This document shows positions 1 to 8,582 of a DNA stretch of 64,000 nucleotides, piece after piece. This stretch comes from Betaproteobacteria bacterium (GTDB lineage Bacteria > Pseudomonadota > Gammaproteobacteria > Burkholderiales > Eutrophovitaceae), in assembly GCA_020354125.1 (NCBI GenBank), contig CP070643.1, forward strand, positions 3,510,020 to 3,574,019, given 5' to 3'. Positions within the stretch are counted from its first letter, which is position 1, and each line of letters starts with the position of its first letter. Below the pieces are notes generated by a model. It was not told the DNA's origin. It saw nothing but the letters and a program-made list of their open reading frames with translations, and did no database searches. Made by a program: the position numbers and the translations under genes.

Positions 1-404
1 ACGACCCGGAAGAAACGCTACGCGGTCGCGCGCGTGGGCGGTTACATGCGACGGCAGCCGACTATCCGATGCTCGACGTGCACGAACATCAAGTCCACGA
101 AGTGGTGCATGGTGAGTTCATGCGCTTCTTTGATGCCGGTCCGGTGCTTGAAACGCTCGACGAGGTAGAGACTTTTGGTGGCTATGCACGTGACGGTAAT
201 GAGTACGTTCGTACGCTGGTCGAAGTCGACACCGGTCATTCCACAACGCGCCTGGCGTGGACCTACGTGGTGGCCGATCGTTCGATCATTGGCGAGCGTA
301 TCGAATCAGGCTGCTGGCGCACGCATCGCGGCATTGCGCCCGCGGCGGTCGACGATCAAGATGCCGGGCAAAGAGATACAGAACCCGAAGCCATCGGTGA
401 GTAA
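1..404 (+). CDS. Gamma-glutamylcyclotransferase-like (AIG2 family) protein, 5' truncated
   Basis: The open frame enters the window at base 3 and has no start here, so this is only the C-terminal part, about 134 residues. The motifs HEVVHGEFMRF, LDEVETFGGYAR and RIESGCWR match the C-terminal half of the gamma-glutamylcyclotransferase-like/AIG2 fold (VHGE block, the LD..E..Y.R strand, the R(I)xSGxW strand). Family members open 5-oxoproline or gamma-glutamyl amine linkages in glutathione or peptide turnover in the cytoplasm; the exact substrate cannot be told. The tail after residue ~115 is polar and poorly conserved. The ATG at 69 is internal to the fold and unlikely to be the true start. Confidence 0.75.
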   Translation, partial: DPEETLRGRARGRLHATAADYPMLDVHEHQVHEVVHGEFMRFFDAGPVLETLDEVETFGGYARDGNEYVRTLVEVDTGHSTTRLAWTYVVADRSIIGERIESGCWRTHRGIAPAAVDDQDAGQRDTEPEAIGE

Positions 405-454
405 GCGGCGGGCATCGCACGGCTTGCGCCGTACAAAACGACCCGAGTGAAAAC

Positions 455-477
455 GCCCCGGGCGCAACGGCCCGGGC
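455..477. other. GC hairpin downstream of AIG2-like gene
   Basis: CCCGGGC and GCCCGGG pair around a GCAACG loop in the gap between the first two genes. No T-run follows, so it is at best a weak terminator or a structured spacer. Confidence 0.3.
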
Positions 478-518
478 AGAAACGAGCCCGGTCGTAACGA
501 ATCAAGGAGAAACCATCA

Positions 519-917
519 GTGCAAACACTGCCATTGACTGTGACAGCGTTATACGCAGGATCGCTCGCGCTATGGTTCCTGGTGCTGAGCTATCGCGTGG
601 TCGGCCGCCGCCGTGCCGGTATTTCCCTTGGAGACGGCGGTGATCCGGGTATGCTGCGAGTCGTTCGCGGACATGCGAACTTTGCCGAGTATGTGCCGCT
701 GGCGCTGATCATGCTCGCGATTCTCGAACTCGGCGGCACTTCGCCACTGGTTTTGCACGCGCTCGGTCTGGCATTGCTGGCCGGGCGGTTGTTGCATGGC
801 TACGCACTGTCGTTCACGCAGCAGTTCGGTTTCGGCCGTTTCTGGGGAACCTTGCTGACCTATGGCATTCTGGTTGTTGAAGCGCTGCTTTGCCTGCATC
901 TGGCGGTGTTGCGATAG
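519..917 (+). CDS. MAPEG family membrane protein
   Basis: A 132-residue protein of about four hydrophobic segments, with the MAPEG signature region RVVRGHANFAEYVPLALI after the first helix and a GRLLHGYALS segment in the third. MAPEG proteins are integral membrane enzymes of eicosanoid and glutathione metabolism; bacterial YecN-like members are mostly uncharacterised and some show glutathione transferase activity. The GTG start at 519 is chosen because AAGGAGA lies about 8 bases upstream and the next methionine falls within the fold. Length is typical. It is followed by an SDR gene on the opposite strand, so it probably forms its own unit. Confidence 0.85.
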   Translation: MQTLPLTVTALYAGSLALWFLVLSYRVVGRRRAGISLGDGGDPGMLRVVRGHANFAEYVPLALIMLAILELGGTSPLVLHALGLALLAGRLLHGYALSFTQQFGFGRFWGTLLTYGILVVEALLCLHLAVLR

Positions 918-979
918 CGCTCGAGTTCCGAGTGGGAGACTGCCCTCAGTAGCTGGCACCACGTAACCGCAGCCACCTG

Positions 980-1774
980 TCAGGTTATCTGATTGACGAT
1001 TCCACCCTCGACGCGCAGCGCAGCGCCAGTCGTGATCGCCGACAGCGGGCTGCAAAGATAAACGGCCAGTGGCGCGACTTCACCAACGTCGGCAAAACGT
1101 TTGATAATGGAACTGGGGCGGGCTCGTTGGAAAAACTCGCTCTCCAGCTGTTGCAACGAAATGCCGGCTTCTGCTGCACGGTCCTTACGCATTTTTTCTG
1201 TCGTGTCGGTTCGCGTCGGGCCCGGTAACAAGGAGTTCACCGTCACACCGGTACCGCTCAGCGCCATTGCCAGCCCGCGCGAAATACTCAACTGGGCGGT
1301 CTTGCTGAAGCCGTAGTGAATCATTTCAGGTGGAATGCTCAAGCCTGACTCACTGGATACGAATATCACGCGTCCCCACTTGCGTTCCACCATTTTCGGC
1401 GTGTAGAAGCGGGTGAAACGCACGCCGCTCATGACATTGACCTCGAACATGCGCTCCCAGTCTTCGTCGGGTATCTCGAAGAAAGGCTTGCGCTCATAGA
1501 TACCGAGGTTGTTGACAAGAATTTCGGTATCCGGGACCTGGTCAAAGACCTTCTTGGCTCCGGCAGCGGTAGCACAGTCGGCGGCAACGCCCGCGGCTTT
1601 CGCTTCAGGAATCTCCTTTTTGAGTTTCGCCAGCGCCTCGTCAACGCGCTGCTGGGTGCGACCGGTCAAAGTGACGTGAGCGCCTTCGGACGCCAGCGCG
1701 CGAGCAATGGCGTAGCCGATCCCGGAGGTCGATCCGGTGATCAGTGCACGGCGGTCGGTTAGTTGCATGTCCAT
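980..1774 (-). CDS. SDR family NAD(P)-dependent oxidoreductase
   Basis: A classical short-chain dehydrogenase/reductase of 264 residues. It has the TGxxxGIG cofactor loop (TGSTSGIG, residues 14-21), a NNLG motif replacing NNAG, a serine in VSSESG, and the catalytic YxxxK as YGFSK. The LLPGPTRT segment and the C-terminal VEGG are usual for the family. The substrate is not predictable from sequence. It is read away from the ThDP enzyme at 1902, with a 127-base divergent gap that must hold both promoters. Confidence 0.88.
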   Translation of the reverse strand: MDMQLTDRRALITGSTSGIGYAIARALASEGAHVTLTGRTQQRVDEALAKLKKEIPEAKAAGVAADCATAAGAKKVFDQVPDTEILVNNLGIYERKPFFEIPDEDWERMFEVNVMSGVRFTRFYTPKMVERKWGRVIFVSSESGLSIPPEMIHYGFSKTAQLSISRGLAMALSGTGVTVNSLLPGPTRTDTTEKMRKDRAAEAGISLQQLESEFFQRARPSSIIKRFADVGEVAPLAVYLCSPLSAITTGAALRVEGGIVNQIT

Positions 1775-1901
1775 TTCGAATTCCCCATGTCGTGGCCATC
1801 AAGTCCATTCATGCTAGCGCAAAGCGCCAACGTTCGCCCGCCGGGGTGGGTAAACTACAAGATTCACGACATTTGCGGGGATGGGAGGAGCCATGACACG
1901 T

Positions 1902-3518
1902 ATGACGGGCGGCCAGGCGGTTGCCGCTGCATTGAAAGCCGAAGGCATCGATCACGTTTTCGGTATCGTCGGCACGCATAACACCCCGCTGTACGACGGT
2001 ACCTACCAGGACCCGGCGCTTACCATGGTGACAGTTCGCCATGAACAGGGGGCATCGCTGATGGCTGCCGGCTATGCGCGCGCCTCCGGAAAAGTGGCCG
2101 CATGTTTCGTGGTGCCGGGTCCGGGTTTGACCAATGCGCTAACCGGTATGGGCATGGCTTACTCAGAGTCGGCGCCGATGCTAGTGTTTGGTGGACAGAA
2201 TGCGCTCGCGCAACTGGAACGCGAGGGTGCGCATTTTCACGAACTGAACGACTCGCTGAACGTCGCCGGTTCGGTTTGCGGTTACACGGCACGGGTGTCG
2301 ACTCCAGCGGACGTTCCTGTCGTGGTGCGCGAGGCGATGCGCATCATTCGCTCGCAGCGCCCGCGTCCGGCGTACATCGAAATGCCACTCGATGTGCAGA
2401 CAGGCGAGGCGGACGTGATGTTGCAGACACGGGTCCAGGACGATCGGCCGGTCGGGAATCCCGACGCCATCGCCCGTGCTTCTGCGGCGCTGCAATCGGC
2501 CAAACGGCCATTTATCTATGCCGGCGGTGGTGCCGACAGCGGCGCGGTAGCGCCGCTGCTCGCGCGGCTGGCCGAAGCGTTGGGTGCGCCTGTTGTAACC
2601 AGTGTGTTCGGCCGTGGCGCAATATCCGATCGGCATCCGCTGGCACTCGGCGACGGTTGGGGCCGCCTCAATTTGTATGACGACCTGCTAGAGCAGGCTG
2701 ACCTGGCACTGGTGGTTGGCTCGCGTATCGACGTGGTGTCGGACGCGAGTACTGGTGCGCGCTTTCCAGATCGGATAGTCCAGATCGATATCGACCCGTT
2801 GATTGTCGGACAGCGTCGCCCGGTGGAAGTCGGCATTGTCGGCGATGCGGCTCTGGTGCTCGGGGCGCTGGTCGAGGCACTGGGGAAGGATGAAGCAGCA
2901 GCAAGCTGGTTTGATGTCGATGGCTTTCGCGAGAACAAGCGTGCCAAGCTTGTAGAACACGCCGTTCCGGTGCTGCCGCTGATCGAGAATCTGCGCGCGT
3001 CGGTGCCGGAGGACACCATCTTTGTCGATGATTTGACTCTGGTTGGCTATTGGATGCCGTTATGCATGGAAACCTATTTGCCACGAACCCTGATCCATCC
3101 GGGAACCTACGGCACACTCGGTTATTCGCTGCCGGCGGCTATCGGTGCCAAGCTGGCGTGTCCTGGCCAACCGGTCGTTTCAATTTCCGGTGATGGTGGC
3201 TTTATGTTCACCGCGCAGGAACTGGCAACGGCGCGGGCACTGAATCTCGATCTGATCGCACTGGTGTTCAATGACAATGCGTTCGGCGCGATTCGCAAAT
3301 ATCAGGACCGCATGTTCGGCAGCCGACATATCGGGGACGAACTTGCCAACCCGGATTTCGTCAAACTTGGTGAGGCGTTTGGCGTGAGCAGCATGCGTGT
3401 TGAACCCACCCAGGTCGGCGACGCGGTCAAGCGGGCGCACCAGACGGGTGGTACATGGCTGATCGAGGTTCCTTTCGCGCCGGGCGGTGCGGCCGAGATG
3501 GTGCCCTGGATGCCCTAG
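1902..3518 (+). CDS. Thiamine diphosphate-dependent enzyme, acetolactate synthase-like
   Basis: The protein has the N-terminal ThDP pyrimidine domain with the catalytic glutamate in RHEQGAS, a central FAD/NAD-like transhydrogenase domain (about residues 190-320), and the C-terminal diphosphate-binding domain with GDGGFMF followed by NDNAFGA (the GDG..N motif). Acetolactate synthase, oxalyl-CoA decarboxylase and sulfoacetaldehyde acetyltransferase all share this layout. There is no small regulatory subunit gene nearby, so a catabolic decarboxylase or ligase is more likely than branched-chain synthesis. The frame extends to ATGs at 1881 and 1893, but 1902 gives the family-typical MTGGQAV start with GGGAGGAG placed upstream. 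Product 538 residues. Confidence 0.85.
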   Translation: MTGGQAVAAALKAEGIDHVFGIVGTHNTPLYDGTYQDPALTMVTVRHEQGASLMAAGYARASGKVAACFVVPGPGLTNALTGMGMAYSESAPMLVFGGQNALAQLEREGAHFHELNDSLNVAGSVCGYTARVSTPADVPVVVREAMRIIRSQRPRPAYIEMPLDVQTGEADVMLQTRVQDDRPVGNPDAIARASAALQSAKRPFIYAGGGADSGAVAPLLARLAEALGAPVVTSVFGRGAISDRHPLALGDGWGRLNLYDDLLEQADLALVVGSRIDVVSDASTGARFPDRIVQIDIDPLIVGQRRPVEVGIVGDAALVLGALVEALGKDEAAASWFDVDGFRENKRAKLVEHAVPVLPLIENLRASVPEDTIFVDDLTLVGYWMPLCMETYLPRTLIHPGTYGTLGYSLPAAIGAKLACPGQPVVSISGDGGFMFTAQELATARALNLDLIALVFNDNAFGAIRKYQDRMFGSRHIGDELANPDFVKLGEAFGVSSMRVEPTQVGDAVKRAHQTGGTWLIEVPFAPGGAAEMVPWMP

Positions 3519-3558
3519 CCGGCGCAGCAACAGAGCTGGTGAACCAACTTAGTACGGG

Positions 3559-4656
3559 ATGAGTGACGAGAGCATTTTGTTTACGGCGGCTGCCGGATTT
3601 GAGGCCGCTTGCACAGTCGCGCTGCTGCCCGAAGGGCACCGCTCGGCGCGGCTGCACGGGCACGGATATCTGGCTGATGTGCGCTGCGCGTTGCCCGAAA
3701 GATGGGCGAGTTTTCCGGGTGCCGAGGTCGAGCAGTTGCATGCCCGGCTTGCCGAAGTTGTCGCGCCGCTCGACTACAACGAACTGAACCGGGAAATTAC
3801 GCAGCCAACCGATGAAAATGTAGCGCGCTGGGTGCGTTCCCGCCTCGACCTGCCGGGTATCGATAACGTTGGCGTCCAGAGCACGCCGCACACAGGAGTC
3901 GATCTCGACCAGGGCGACCACGCGCACATCTGGCGGCGTTACAGATTTGAATCGGCACATCGGTTACCGAATGTTCGCACCGGGCACAAGTGCGGACGCA
4001 TGCATGGTCACGGATTCGAAGTCATTTTGCACGCCGACATGGATCTGGCTCAGCGCGAAATCGGTATCGACTATGATCATATTGATGCGCTTTGGGCGCC
4101 ACTGCACGAGCAACTCGATCACGTCTGTCTGAACGATTTGCCCGGCCTTGAGAATCCGACCAGCGAGCTGATTTCGAGTTGGATCTGGCAACGCCTGAAG
4201 CCGCAGTTGCCTGAATTGTCGTGGGTGACGGTTTACGAAACGGCGACCAGCGGCGCGCATTTCGACGGGCAACACTATTGCATCTGGAAAGATTTCACGC
4301 TGGACAGTGCCGTGCGATTGAGACGTGCGCCGTCCGGCGATCGCCGCAGGCGATTGCATGGCCATACTTTCCTGTTGCGCCTGCACGTGCATGCGCCACT
4401 GGATGAGTTGATGGGCTGGACGGTTGATTACGGTGACGTGAAGGAGTTGTTTGCCCCGGTCTTTGCGCGGCTCGATCATCACCCGCTCAATGAACTGGCA
4501 GGCATAGATGACAACGATGCGCTGAGTCTGGCGCGCTGGATACGTGGTGAAGTCGTCCCGCAACTGCCGCAGCTCGATCGTATCGATCTGTACCAAACGA
4601 GAGGCTGCGGAGTGATCGTTTCATGGGGAGAACACGCGCCGGCATTGCCGGTTTGA
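3559..4656 (+). CDS. queD: Three-domain 6-carboxytetrahydropterin synthase-like protein (QueD/PTPS repeats)
   Basis: 365 residues hold three consecutive PTPS/QueD domains, where normal QueD is a single domain of about 120. Domain 2 (about 123-238) is intact: zinc histidines H134, H149, H151, nucleophile C145 in GHKCGRMHGH, LDH at 186-188 and E227. Domain 1 (about 6-115) has C18 in place of the first zinc histidine, S29 in place of the catalytic Cys, and LDY for LDH, keeping H33/H35. Domain 3 (about 242-358) has V252 and an Arg at the Cys position but keeps H267/H269 and LDHH. The gene is 38 bases upstream of queE, which places it in queuosine (7-deazaguanine) synthesis, converting dihydroneopterin triphosphate to 6-carboxytetrahydropterin. 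That domains 1 and 3 are structural is inference. Confidence 0.85.
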   Translation: MSDESILFTAAAGFEAACTVALLPEGHRSARLHGHGYLADVRCALPERWASFPGAEVEQLHARLAEVVAPLDYNELNREITQPTDENVARWVRSRLDLPGIDNVGVQSTPHTGVDLDQGDHAHIWRRYRFESAHRLPNVRTGHKCGRMHGHGFEVILHADMDLAQREIGIDYDHIDALWAPLHEQLDHVCLNDLPGLENPTSELISSWIWQRLKPQLPELSWVTVYETATSGAHFDGQHYCIWKDFTLDSAVRLRRAPSGDRRRRLHGHTFLLRLHVHAPLDELMGWTVDYGDVKELFAPVFARLDHHPLNELAGIDDNDALSLARWIRGEVVPQLPQLDRIDLYQTRGCGVIVSWGEHAPALPV

Positions 4657-4694
4657 TGTCATTTTCTATTTGAGGTCATTCTGTAACTGAGACG

Positions 4695-5330
4695 ATGACA
4701 TACAGCGTCAAGGAGATCTACTACACACTGCAAGGCGAAGGCGCCCAGACCGGGCGCGCGGCAGTGTTTTGTCGCTTCACCGGTTGCAATCTGTGGAGCG
4801 GAATTGAAGAGGACCGCGCGCAGGCCGTGTGCAGGTTCTGCGATACCGACTTCGTCGGTACCGATGGACCCGGAGGCGGCAAGTTCGCTACGCCGCGCGA
4901 CCTGGCGTTCAGCGTTTCCGGACACTGGCCGAGCGAGACGAACGACGCAAAGCTGGTTGTCTGCACCGGTGGTGAACCTTTGTTGCAACTCGATGAAGCC
5001 CTTATCGATGCTTTTCATGCCGAACATTTCGAAGTAGCTGTCGAAACCAATGGCACTCTGCCGGCACCCGACGGGCTGGACTGGATCTGTATCAGCCCCA
5101 AGGCGCAGGCACCGCTGGCGCTCACTCATGGCAACGAGCTCAAGCTGGTCTATCCGCAGGCTGATGCCATGCCCGGTCGATTCGAGCAACTCGAGTTCGA
5201 CCATTTCTTTTTGCAACCGATGGACGGACCACAGTTGCAGCACAACACTCAGCAGGCGATCGAGTACTGCAAGCGGCATCCCCGCTGGAGACTGAGTTTG
5301 CAGACGCACAAACTGGTGGGGATTCCATAG
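4695..5330 (+). CDS. queE: 7-carboxy-7-deazaguanine synthase QueE (radical SAM)
   Basis: This radical-SAM enzyme ring-contracts 6-carboxytetrahydropterin to 7-carboxy-7-deazaguanine in the queuosine pathway. The N-terminus has the typical YTLQGEGAQTGRAAVFCR run, and the cluster cysteines are C31, C46 and C49 in a C-x14-C-x2-C arrangement, the non-canonical spacing known for some QueE proteins. CTGGEPLLQLD is the SAM-binding GGEP segment, and ETNGT follows. At 211 residues it is of normal length. It follows the QueD-like gene in the same direction, so the two are probably cotranscribed; queC and queF are not in the window. Confidence 0.93.
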   Translation: MTYSVKEIYYTLQGEGAQTGRAAVFCRFTGCNLWSGIEEDRAQAVCRFCDTDFVGTDGPGGGKFATPRDLAFSVSGHWPSETNDAKLVVCTGGEPLLQLDEALIDAFHAEHFEVAVETNGTLPAPDGLDWICISPKAQAPLALTHGNELKLVYPQADAMPGRFEQLEFDHFFLQPMDGPQLQHNTQQAIEYCKRHPRWRLSLQTHKLVGIP

Positions 5331-5431
5331 ATGGGAGCGGACGCCACTTCATGTTTGGGTGTCTCTTTGACGAGTAAGCGGTCAGAAGCTGGTCCGACCA
5401 CGCTCGGCTCGGAGTCTGGTATTGTTTTGGC

Positions 5432-5959
5432 ATGAGAGTGCTTCGACAAATGAGTTTTGTTCTACAGCTTGGCTTTGCGCTATTGCTTGCGACAACCAGC
5501 ATGCAGGTTTCGGCGGCTGCGGGCGACGATGAATTCGACCAGGGCTACGACGCGTTCGTGTCGCGCGAATACGCTGAGGCAATGAAGTGGTGGCACCAAG
5601 CAGCCGAGAAAGGGCATGCTCGCGCCCAGAACGGCTTGGGCGTGTTGTATCGTGACGGTGACCTGGGCGAACCGGACAAGAAACGCGCTGCCTACTGGTT
5701 TCGGCGCTCCGCCGAGAACGGTTACGTTTACGCCATGTACAGTCTTGGGTTGCTGTACCGCGACGGTGATGGCGTGGTGCGCGACGATATCGAAGCACAC
5801 AAATGGTTCAATCTTGCATCTGCTCTCAATTTTGACCCCAAGGCGCAGTTTCAGCGTGATCTGATTGCCCGGCGGATGAGTGCCGAGGCGGTCGCCGAAG
5901 CGGAAAAGCGCGCGCAGGAATGGCTTAACGCATTCTTTTTCGGCGGCTCGTCTGTCTGA
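5432..5959 (+). CDS. Secreted Sel1-like repeat protein
   Basis: 175 residues with a signal peptide (hydrophobic core about 10-24, cleavage near VSAAAG). After it come Sel1/TPR-like repeats: EYAEAMKWWHQAAEKGHARAQ is followed by GLGVLYRDGD and YWFRRSAENGYVYAMYSLG, then GLLYRDGDGVVRDDIEAH and KWFNLASAL. Sel1 repeats build alpha-solenoids that act as protein-interaction scaffolds, usually in the periplasm. No partner is apparent among the neighbours. About 100 bases separate it from queE, enough for its own promoter. Confidence 0.85.
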   Translation: MRVLRQMSFVLQLGFALLLATTSMQVSAAAGDDEFDQGYDAFVSREYAEAMKWWHQAAEKGHARAQNGLGVLYRDGDLGEPDKKRAAYWFRRSAENGYVYAMYSLGLLYRDGDGVVRDDIEAHKWFNLASALNFDPKAQFQRDLIARRMSAEAVAEAEKRAQEWLNAFFFGGSSV

Positions 5960-6062
5960 CGACCGCTGTCTTAGCGACACTCTATGTAGGTAGCAGCAAG
6001 TAGCCACACGCGGCGCAGCTTGTGACTGCCGTCATACAACTTCAAGCGGAGGAGAAAACAGA

Positions 6063-6842
6063 ATGGACCTGGGTATCGAAGGGCGTAAAGCCATCGTTTG
6101 CGCGTCGAGCCGCGGCCTGGGCAAAGGATGTGCAATGGCACTGGCCCAGAACGGCGTGTCATTGGTTTTGAACGGCCGTGACGAGTCGGCTCTGCATGCC
6201 ACCGCCGAAGAAATCGGCAAAGCGACCGGCGTTTCGGTGACACCCGTGATCGCCGATATCAGCACAGCGGAAGGTCAGGCGGCGGTTCTTGAAGCTTGCC
6301 CGCAGCCGGATATCCTGGTCAATAACAACGGCGGCCCACCGTTCAGGGATTTCCGCGAACTGGATCGCAATTCAATGCTCGAGGGCGTCACGATGAACAT
6401 GGTGACGCCAATCGAACTGATTCAGAAAGTCATCGATCACATGATCGAGCAGCGTTTCGGGCGCATTGTCAACATCACCTCGATGAGTGTCAAAATGCCG
6501 GTGCCGGGTCTGGATCTTTCCAGTGGCGCACGTGCCGGACTCACTGCGTTTCTTGCCGGTGTTGCGCGCACTGTTGCCGGCAACAACATCACCATCAATA
6601 ACATTCTTCCCGGTTATTTTGATACCGACCGCTTGCGCGGCGCCGTTTCGGCGTGGGCCAAGGCCAACAACCTTCCGGAGGATGAGGTTGCTGCAGAGCG
6701 TGCCGCGCAGGTGCCGGCCAGGCGTTTCGGTTCTCCGGAGGAGTTTGGTCAGGTCTGCGCCTTCCTTTGCAGCGTGCATGCCGGGTACATCACCGCTCAG
6801 AGCGTGCTGCTCGACGGCGGTCTTTACAACAGCGCGTTCTGA
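6063..6842 (+). CDS. Divergent SDR family protein without the YxxxK pair
   Basis: 259 residues of SDR fold: cofactor loop ASSRGLGKG, ADIS, NNNGGPP in place of NNAG, the serine in NITSMSV, PGYFDTDR, and a C-terminal LLDGGLY. At the catalytic position the usual YxxxK is replaced by LSSGARAGL, so both Tyr and Lys are missing (Ser and Arg stand there). A recognised SDR subfamily annotated as 3-oxoacyl-ACP reductase homologues shows this substitution. It may bind NAD(P) without classical reductase chemistry or use another proton relay. A GGAGGAG sequence precedes the ATG. It converges with gshA. Confidence 0.82.
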   Translation: MDLGIEGRKAIVCASSRGLGKGCAMALAQNGVSLVLNGRDESALHATAEEIGKATGVSVTPVIADISTAEGQAAVLEACPQPDILVNNNGGPPFRDFRELDRNSMLEGVTMNMVTPIELIQKVIDHMIEQRFGRIVNITSMSVKMPVPGLDLSSGARAGLTAFLAGVARTVAGNNITINNILPGYFDTDRLRGAVSAWAKANNLPEDEVAAERAAQVPARRFGSPEEFGQVCAFLCSVHAGYITAQSVLLDGGLYNSAF

Positions 6843-6906
6843 GACACGCGGTAGCGATGTGATCGCACCACTCGGCTAATATTGCTCGGTTGGCTGCGAC
6901 TCGATG

Positions 6907-8508
6907 TCAACCCTGCCGGCGCGCCAGGATTGCGCCGGTCATATCCTGTGAAATGTATTGGCGACGGAATATTTCAAACGGCATGGTGTCGGCCGCCTCG
7001 GTTTCACGCTGCTTGGTGATCGAGTCGGTTGCCATGCGGGCAAAGCGGGCAGTCAGCAAGTCGGATAGCGGTTGTCCGAGCAATTGCTGCCGGTATTGTT
7101 GTGATCGCGCCATGACGAAACCGAAATAAGAATTGCTATGCTCTTCGCGCATTTCGCTTAGCATCTGCGCCGACAACGTGCCGGCCGGATCGCGCAGGGC
7201 GCGGGCCGCGTTTTGAACAGCCTGGCTGTAAGCCTTTGTGCCGTTCGCTTTGTCCAGCGCCGCAGCAATGGTTTCGCATTCACGGACTATTTCCGTGCCC
7301 CATTCAGCCACGCCTGGATAGTCAACTCCGCGGATCAGTCTCAGGCTTGGATCTCGTCCGCGCTCGGCAACACCGTGCTGGTTGCGTGCGTTGGCAACAA
7401 TCTCATCAGTGCTGTCGTCGGGACTGTCCTTCAGCAAGCAATGCAGCAGGAAGACGTCGAGGAAACGGGAGGTATCTTCCGTTATGCCAATCGGCGAAAA
7501 AGGATTGAGGTCGACACAGCGTACTTCGACATACTCGACACCGCGATCTTTCAACGCGTGCAGCGGACGCTCACTCGGCTTGATGCGCCGCTTTGGCCGG
7601 ATCGTGCCGTAGAACTCGTTCTCGATTTGCAGTAGCGACGTTGAGAGTTGATGATATTCGTCTCCGTCACGAATACCGATCGCGGCGTATGGCGGATAAG
7701 GCTTGGTCAAAGCGGTGAGGAGCGACCTGGCGTAACTGTGCAGATTGTTGTAGCTGACTGCGATCGATGACTGCGCGTCACTCTGATAGCCGAGCGGTCC
7801 CATGCGCAACGATGTGGCAAACGGCAAGTAATAGGTACCGGCCTCGAGCGCTTGCAGACGATGTACGCGTCCCTCCACGAAGCAACTGCACACTGCCGGT
7901 GAGGCGCCGTAGAGATACAGAAGCAGCCAGGCGTGACGCCGGAAGTTGCGAATCAACGCAAAGTAGGCATGGTCACGGTAGTCTTGCAGATCACCGTCGT
8001 AAGCGTCGATCTTCTGTAACGCCGGCCACGCCGCGTCGGGCAACGAAAAATTGTAGTGAATACCGGAAATGGTTTGCATGCGCTTGCCGTAGCGATGCGC
8101 AAGCCCCTGACGGTAAACGGTCTTTGCACGACCGATATTGGATGCACCATACTGACCGATGGGAATTTGATCATCCTCGGGCAGTCTGCACGGCATACTT
8201 CCACACCACAGCAACTCGTCGTCGATGTTGCGGTACACCACCTGGTGGATCGAAGTCAGCTCCGACAGGCAGGCGTTGATGCTTTCATGCGTGTCGGTTA
8301 TGAGTTCGAGTTGCGCTTCGCTGAAGTCGGTAGTGATGTGCGGATGCGTTAGCGGTGATCCCAGGCCGACGGGGTGTGGTGTTTCGGCCAGTATGCCATC
8401 GGATTCAACGCGCAGACTCTCCTTCTCAATACCGCGCGTGAGACTGCGCAGCACTGCGGGCGAGAGTGCGCTTAGCCGTTTGTCGGGCATGGGTTCACTA
8501 GCCGTCAA
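6907..8508 (-). CDS. gshA: Glutamate-cysteine ligase GshA
   Basis: This enzyme makes gamma-glutamylcysteine, the first and rate-limiting step of glutathione synthesis. The protein is 533 residues, as in the enterobacterial/proteobacterial type 1 family. Recognisable blocks are GIEKESLRV near the N-terminus, HPHITTDFSEAQLELIT, QTISGIHYNFSLP, SNRG-equivalent YQSDAQSSIAVSYN, and VEVRCVDLNPFSPIGI. These include the acidic metal-binding residues of the active site. Its neighbours do not form an obvious operon with it; gshB is not in the window. Two glutathione transferases (10191 and 58310) would use the product. Confidence 0.95.
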   Translation of the reverse strand: MTASEPMPDKRLSALSPAVLRSLTRGIEKESLRVESDGILAETPHPVGLGSPLTHPHITTDFSEAQLELITDTHESINACLSELTSIHQVVYRNIDDELLWCGSMPCRLPEDDQIPIGQYGASNIGRAKTVYRQGLAHRYGKRMQTISGIHYNFSLPDAAWPALQKIDAYDGDLQDYRDHAYFALIRNFRRHAWLLLYLYGASPAVCSCFVEGRVHRLQALEAGTYYLPFATSLRMGPLGYQSDAQSSIAVSYNNLHSYARSLLTALTKPYPPYAAIGIRDGDEYHQLSTSLLQIENEFYGTIRPKRRIKPSERPLHALKDRGVEYVEVRCVDLNPFSPIGITEDTSRFLDVFLLHCLLKDSPDDSTDEIVANARNQHGVAERGRDPSLRLIRGVDYPGVAEWGTEIVRECETIAAALDKANGTKAYSQAVQNAARALRDPAGTLSAQMLSEMREEHSNSYFGFVMARSQQYRQQLLGQPLSDLLTARFARMATDSITKQRETEAADTMPFEIFRRQYISQDMTGAILARRQG

Positions 8509-8582
8509 TGTGTGCCTTGCCCAAAACAGTAACCGGGTAAGCGGCGTCTGTCCAGAAGCGTGTACGTTGTGAGGCCGCTGCT

